A DNA stretch of 8,387 bases from Brevundimonas sp. GTDB lineage: Bacteria; Pseudomonadota; Alphaproteobacteria; Caulobacterales; Caulobacteraceae. Shown here one piece after another: positions 7,527 through 8,387 of the stretch. The notes under the pieces are model-generated. The model did not search any database and was not told the origin of the DNA. It was given only the letters and a program-made list of their open reading frames with translations. The stretch lies in assembly GCA_024711185.1 (NCBI GenBank), contig JANJTI010000344.1, positions 1-8,387 on the forward strand. The letters are read 5' to 3'. The first letter of the stretch is position 1, and each line of letters starts with the position of its first letter. The position numbers were made by a program, and so were the translations under genes.

Positions 7527-7546
7527 TGTCGGGCGTTGGCGTCATG

Positions 7547-7553
7547 AAGGAGG
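7547..7553 (+). promoter_or_regulatory. Perfect but very close Shine-Dalgarno for the second pentapeptide gene
   Basis: AAGGAGG (7547-7553) is complementary to the 16S rRNA 3' end but leaves only 1 nt before GTG 7555, closer than the usual 5-9 nt. The frame is closed by TAA at 7516, with no other ATG, GTG or TTG before 7555, so GTG remains the best start. The Shine-Dalgarno also lies inside a four-codon ORF (ATG 7544 to TGA 7558) that overlaps the GTG. Confidence 0.55.
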
Positions 7554-7554
7554 C

Positions 7555-8387
7555 GTGACCCAGTTCGCCCGAATCCTTGTCCGTCGCCTCCTCCCCGCCA
7601 GCGTCGCCGCCGCGTCCCTGGCGGCCGCCGCGCCGGCCATGGCCGAGATCCAGTTCCAGTGGCAGGACCGCGACGTGGCGCGGATGGTGTCCCTCGGCGG
7701 CGCCTGCAACCAGTGCGAACTCTCGGGACGCGATCTGGCCGGAGCCGCCTTCACCGGGGCGATGTTCACCAACGCCACCCTCGTCGGCGCCAATCTGCGC
7801 GGGGCCGAACTGGTCGGATCGAACTTCTCGGGCAGCGACTTCAGCCGGGCCGAACTGACGGGCGCGGGGATGATGGGGGCCAACTTCACGGAAGCCCGAT
7901 TCTCGCGCGCCAACATGACCGGCGTCATGGCGATGGGCTCCATCCTGGTCCGCGCGCGTCTGGACGGCGCCAACCTGACGGGGGCGGAGATCAACGGCGC
8001 CAACCTGAACGGCGCGATCCTCAGCAATGCGAACCTGAGGGCGGCCGAGCTTAACGCCGCGACGCTGGCGAACGTCGACGCCCGGGGCGCGGACTTCTCG
8101 AACGCCGAAATCAGCATGTCGAACCTGTCGAGCGGCGACTTCCGGAACGCCTCGTTCGTGAACGCCGAACTGAACGGCGCACGGCTGACCGGCGGCGACT
8201 TCGCCGGAGCCGATTTTCGCGGAGCGGAGCTGAATCGCGCCGATCTTCGGGGCGCCAACCTGAGCCGGTCGCGCGGGCTGACCCAGGAGAAGGTCAGCCA
8301 GGCCTGTGGCGACGCCTCGACGGTCCTGCCGGCCGGGCTGAGCGCGCGGTCCTGCCGCAGCATCCTGCGAATCGCCCCGCCTCGACC
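7555..8387 (+). CDS. Exported pentapeptide-repeat protein, 37 repeats (3' end cut)
   Basis: Translation from GTG 7555 gives MTQFARILVRRLLPASVAAA and a hydrophobic stretch ending APAMA (residues 26-30), a Sec signal peptide cut before EIQF. No stop occurs before the window edge (277 complete codons), so the C-terminus is missing. After a short segment and CNQC (Cys51, Cys54), a pentapeptide coil runs from about 54 to 238. The central residue recurs every five positions from 56 to 236 with no loss of register: 37 repeats, about nine turns, with Ala only at 126 and 176. Many repeats are near-ideal (GANLR, GADFR). A cap GLTQEKVSQACGD (241-253) with Cys251 and Cys267 matches the cap of the upstream gene, then a basic tail SILRIAPPR continues past the edge. 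It looks like a longer paralogue of its neighbour. Its function is unknown and it is expected in the periplasm. Confidence 0.87.
   Translation, partial: MTQFARILVRRLLPASVAAASLAAAAPAMAEIQFQWQDRDVARMVSLGGACNQCELSGRDLAGAAFTGAMFTNATLVGANLRGAELVGSNFSGSDFSRAELTGAGMMGANFTEARFSRANMTGVMAMGSILVRARLDGANLTGAEINGANLNGAILSNANLRAAELNAATLANVDARGADFSNAEISMSNLSSGDFRNASFVNAELNGARLTGGDFAGADFRGAELNRADLRGANLSRSRGLTQEKVSQACGDASTVLPAGLSARSCRSILRIAPPR

Noticed and set aside
3925..7545. A 1206-codon open reading on the minus strand across the NrdJ-like gene
   Set aside because: It is open because high GC content makes stops rare opposite a real gene. Only its last 130 codons (NDUFA12) have family similarity. The rest is Arg/Gly-rich with no recognisable domain.
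7555..8275. Pentapeptide DNA as a tandem repeat or CRISPR-like array
   Set aside because: The periodicity is at the protein level. The 15-bp units vary in DNA sequence and have no identical repeats or spacers.
7542..8363. A 273-codon minus-strand reading with a regular repeat pattern opposite the second pentapeptide gene
   Set aside because: Its regularity is the antisense echo of the 15-bp pentapeptide codon period. The plus strand has the signal peptide and the canonical motif.

Overview
The window is GC-rich, densely coding chromosomal DNA from an alphaproteobacterium. Three things suggest this: a bacterial NDUFA12-type complex I accessory subunit, a DUF2155 protein translationally coupled to it, and the order aroQ-accB-accC-aat facing NDUFA12-DUF2155. 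The Ala/Arg-rich proteins and near-complete G/C at third codon positions fit Caulobacterales (Brevundimonas, Caulobacter or Phenylobacterium type). That family placement is inference, not proof.

Left part (1-3260): the 5' end of thiS runs off the left edge on the minus strand. Divergent from it is a compact plus-strand operon: aroQ (type II 3-dehydroquinate dehydratase), accB (biotin carboxyl carrier protein), accC (biotin carboxylase) and aat (leucyl/phenylalanyl-tRNA-protein transferase). Gaps are 19, 4 and 5 nt. It joins aromatic amino acid synthesis, the first step of fatty acid synthesis and the N-degron pathway in one transcript.

Middle (3227-4317, minus strand): an NDUFA12-family protein with a probable GTG start overlaps by 4 nt (ATGA) the start of an exported DUF2155 protein. 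The DUF2155 gene runs tail to tail into aat, and the two share 34 bp.

Right part (4318-8387, plus strand): after a 207-bp divergent intergenic region comes an 808-residue protein whose last ~220 residues are an almost canonical C-terminal module of B12-dependent ribonucleotide reductase NrdJ (basic linker, TSCPD domain, two CxxC pairs). Its first ~560 residues align piecewise, in the same order, with the NrdJ catalytic region, but that part is shortened and has lost the N-x-C-x-E radical loop and the PTGT-type loop. It reads as a shrunken, catalytically dead NrdJ paralogue under selection for its tail, and it is the most interesting object here. Two exported pentapeptide-repeat proteins follow. 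Both have a signal peptide, a CxxC just before the repeat coil, and a C-terminal cap with two cysteines 16 residues apart. The second is cut by the right edge.

No tRNA, rRNA, CRISPR array, insertion sequence or phage gene was seen. Every non-coding gap is below about 210 bp.
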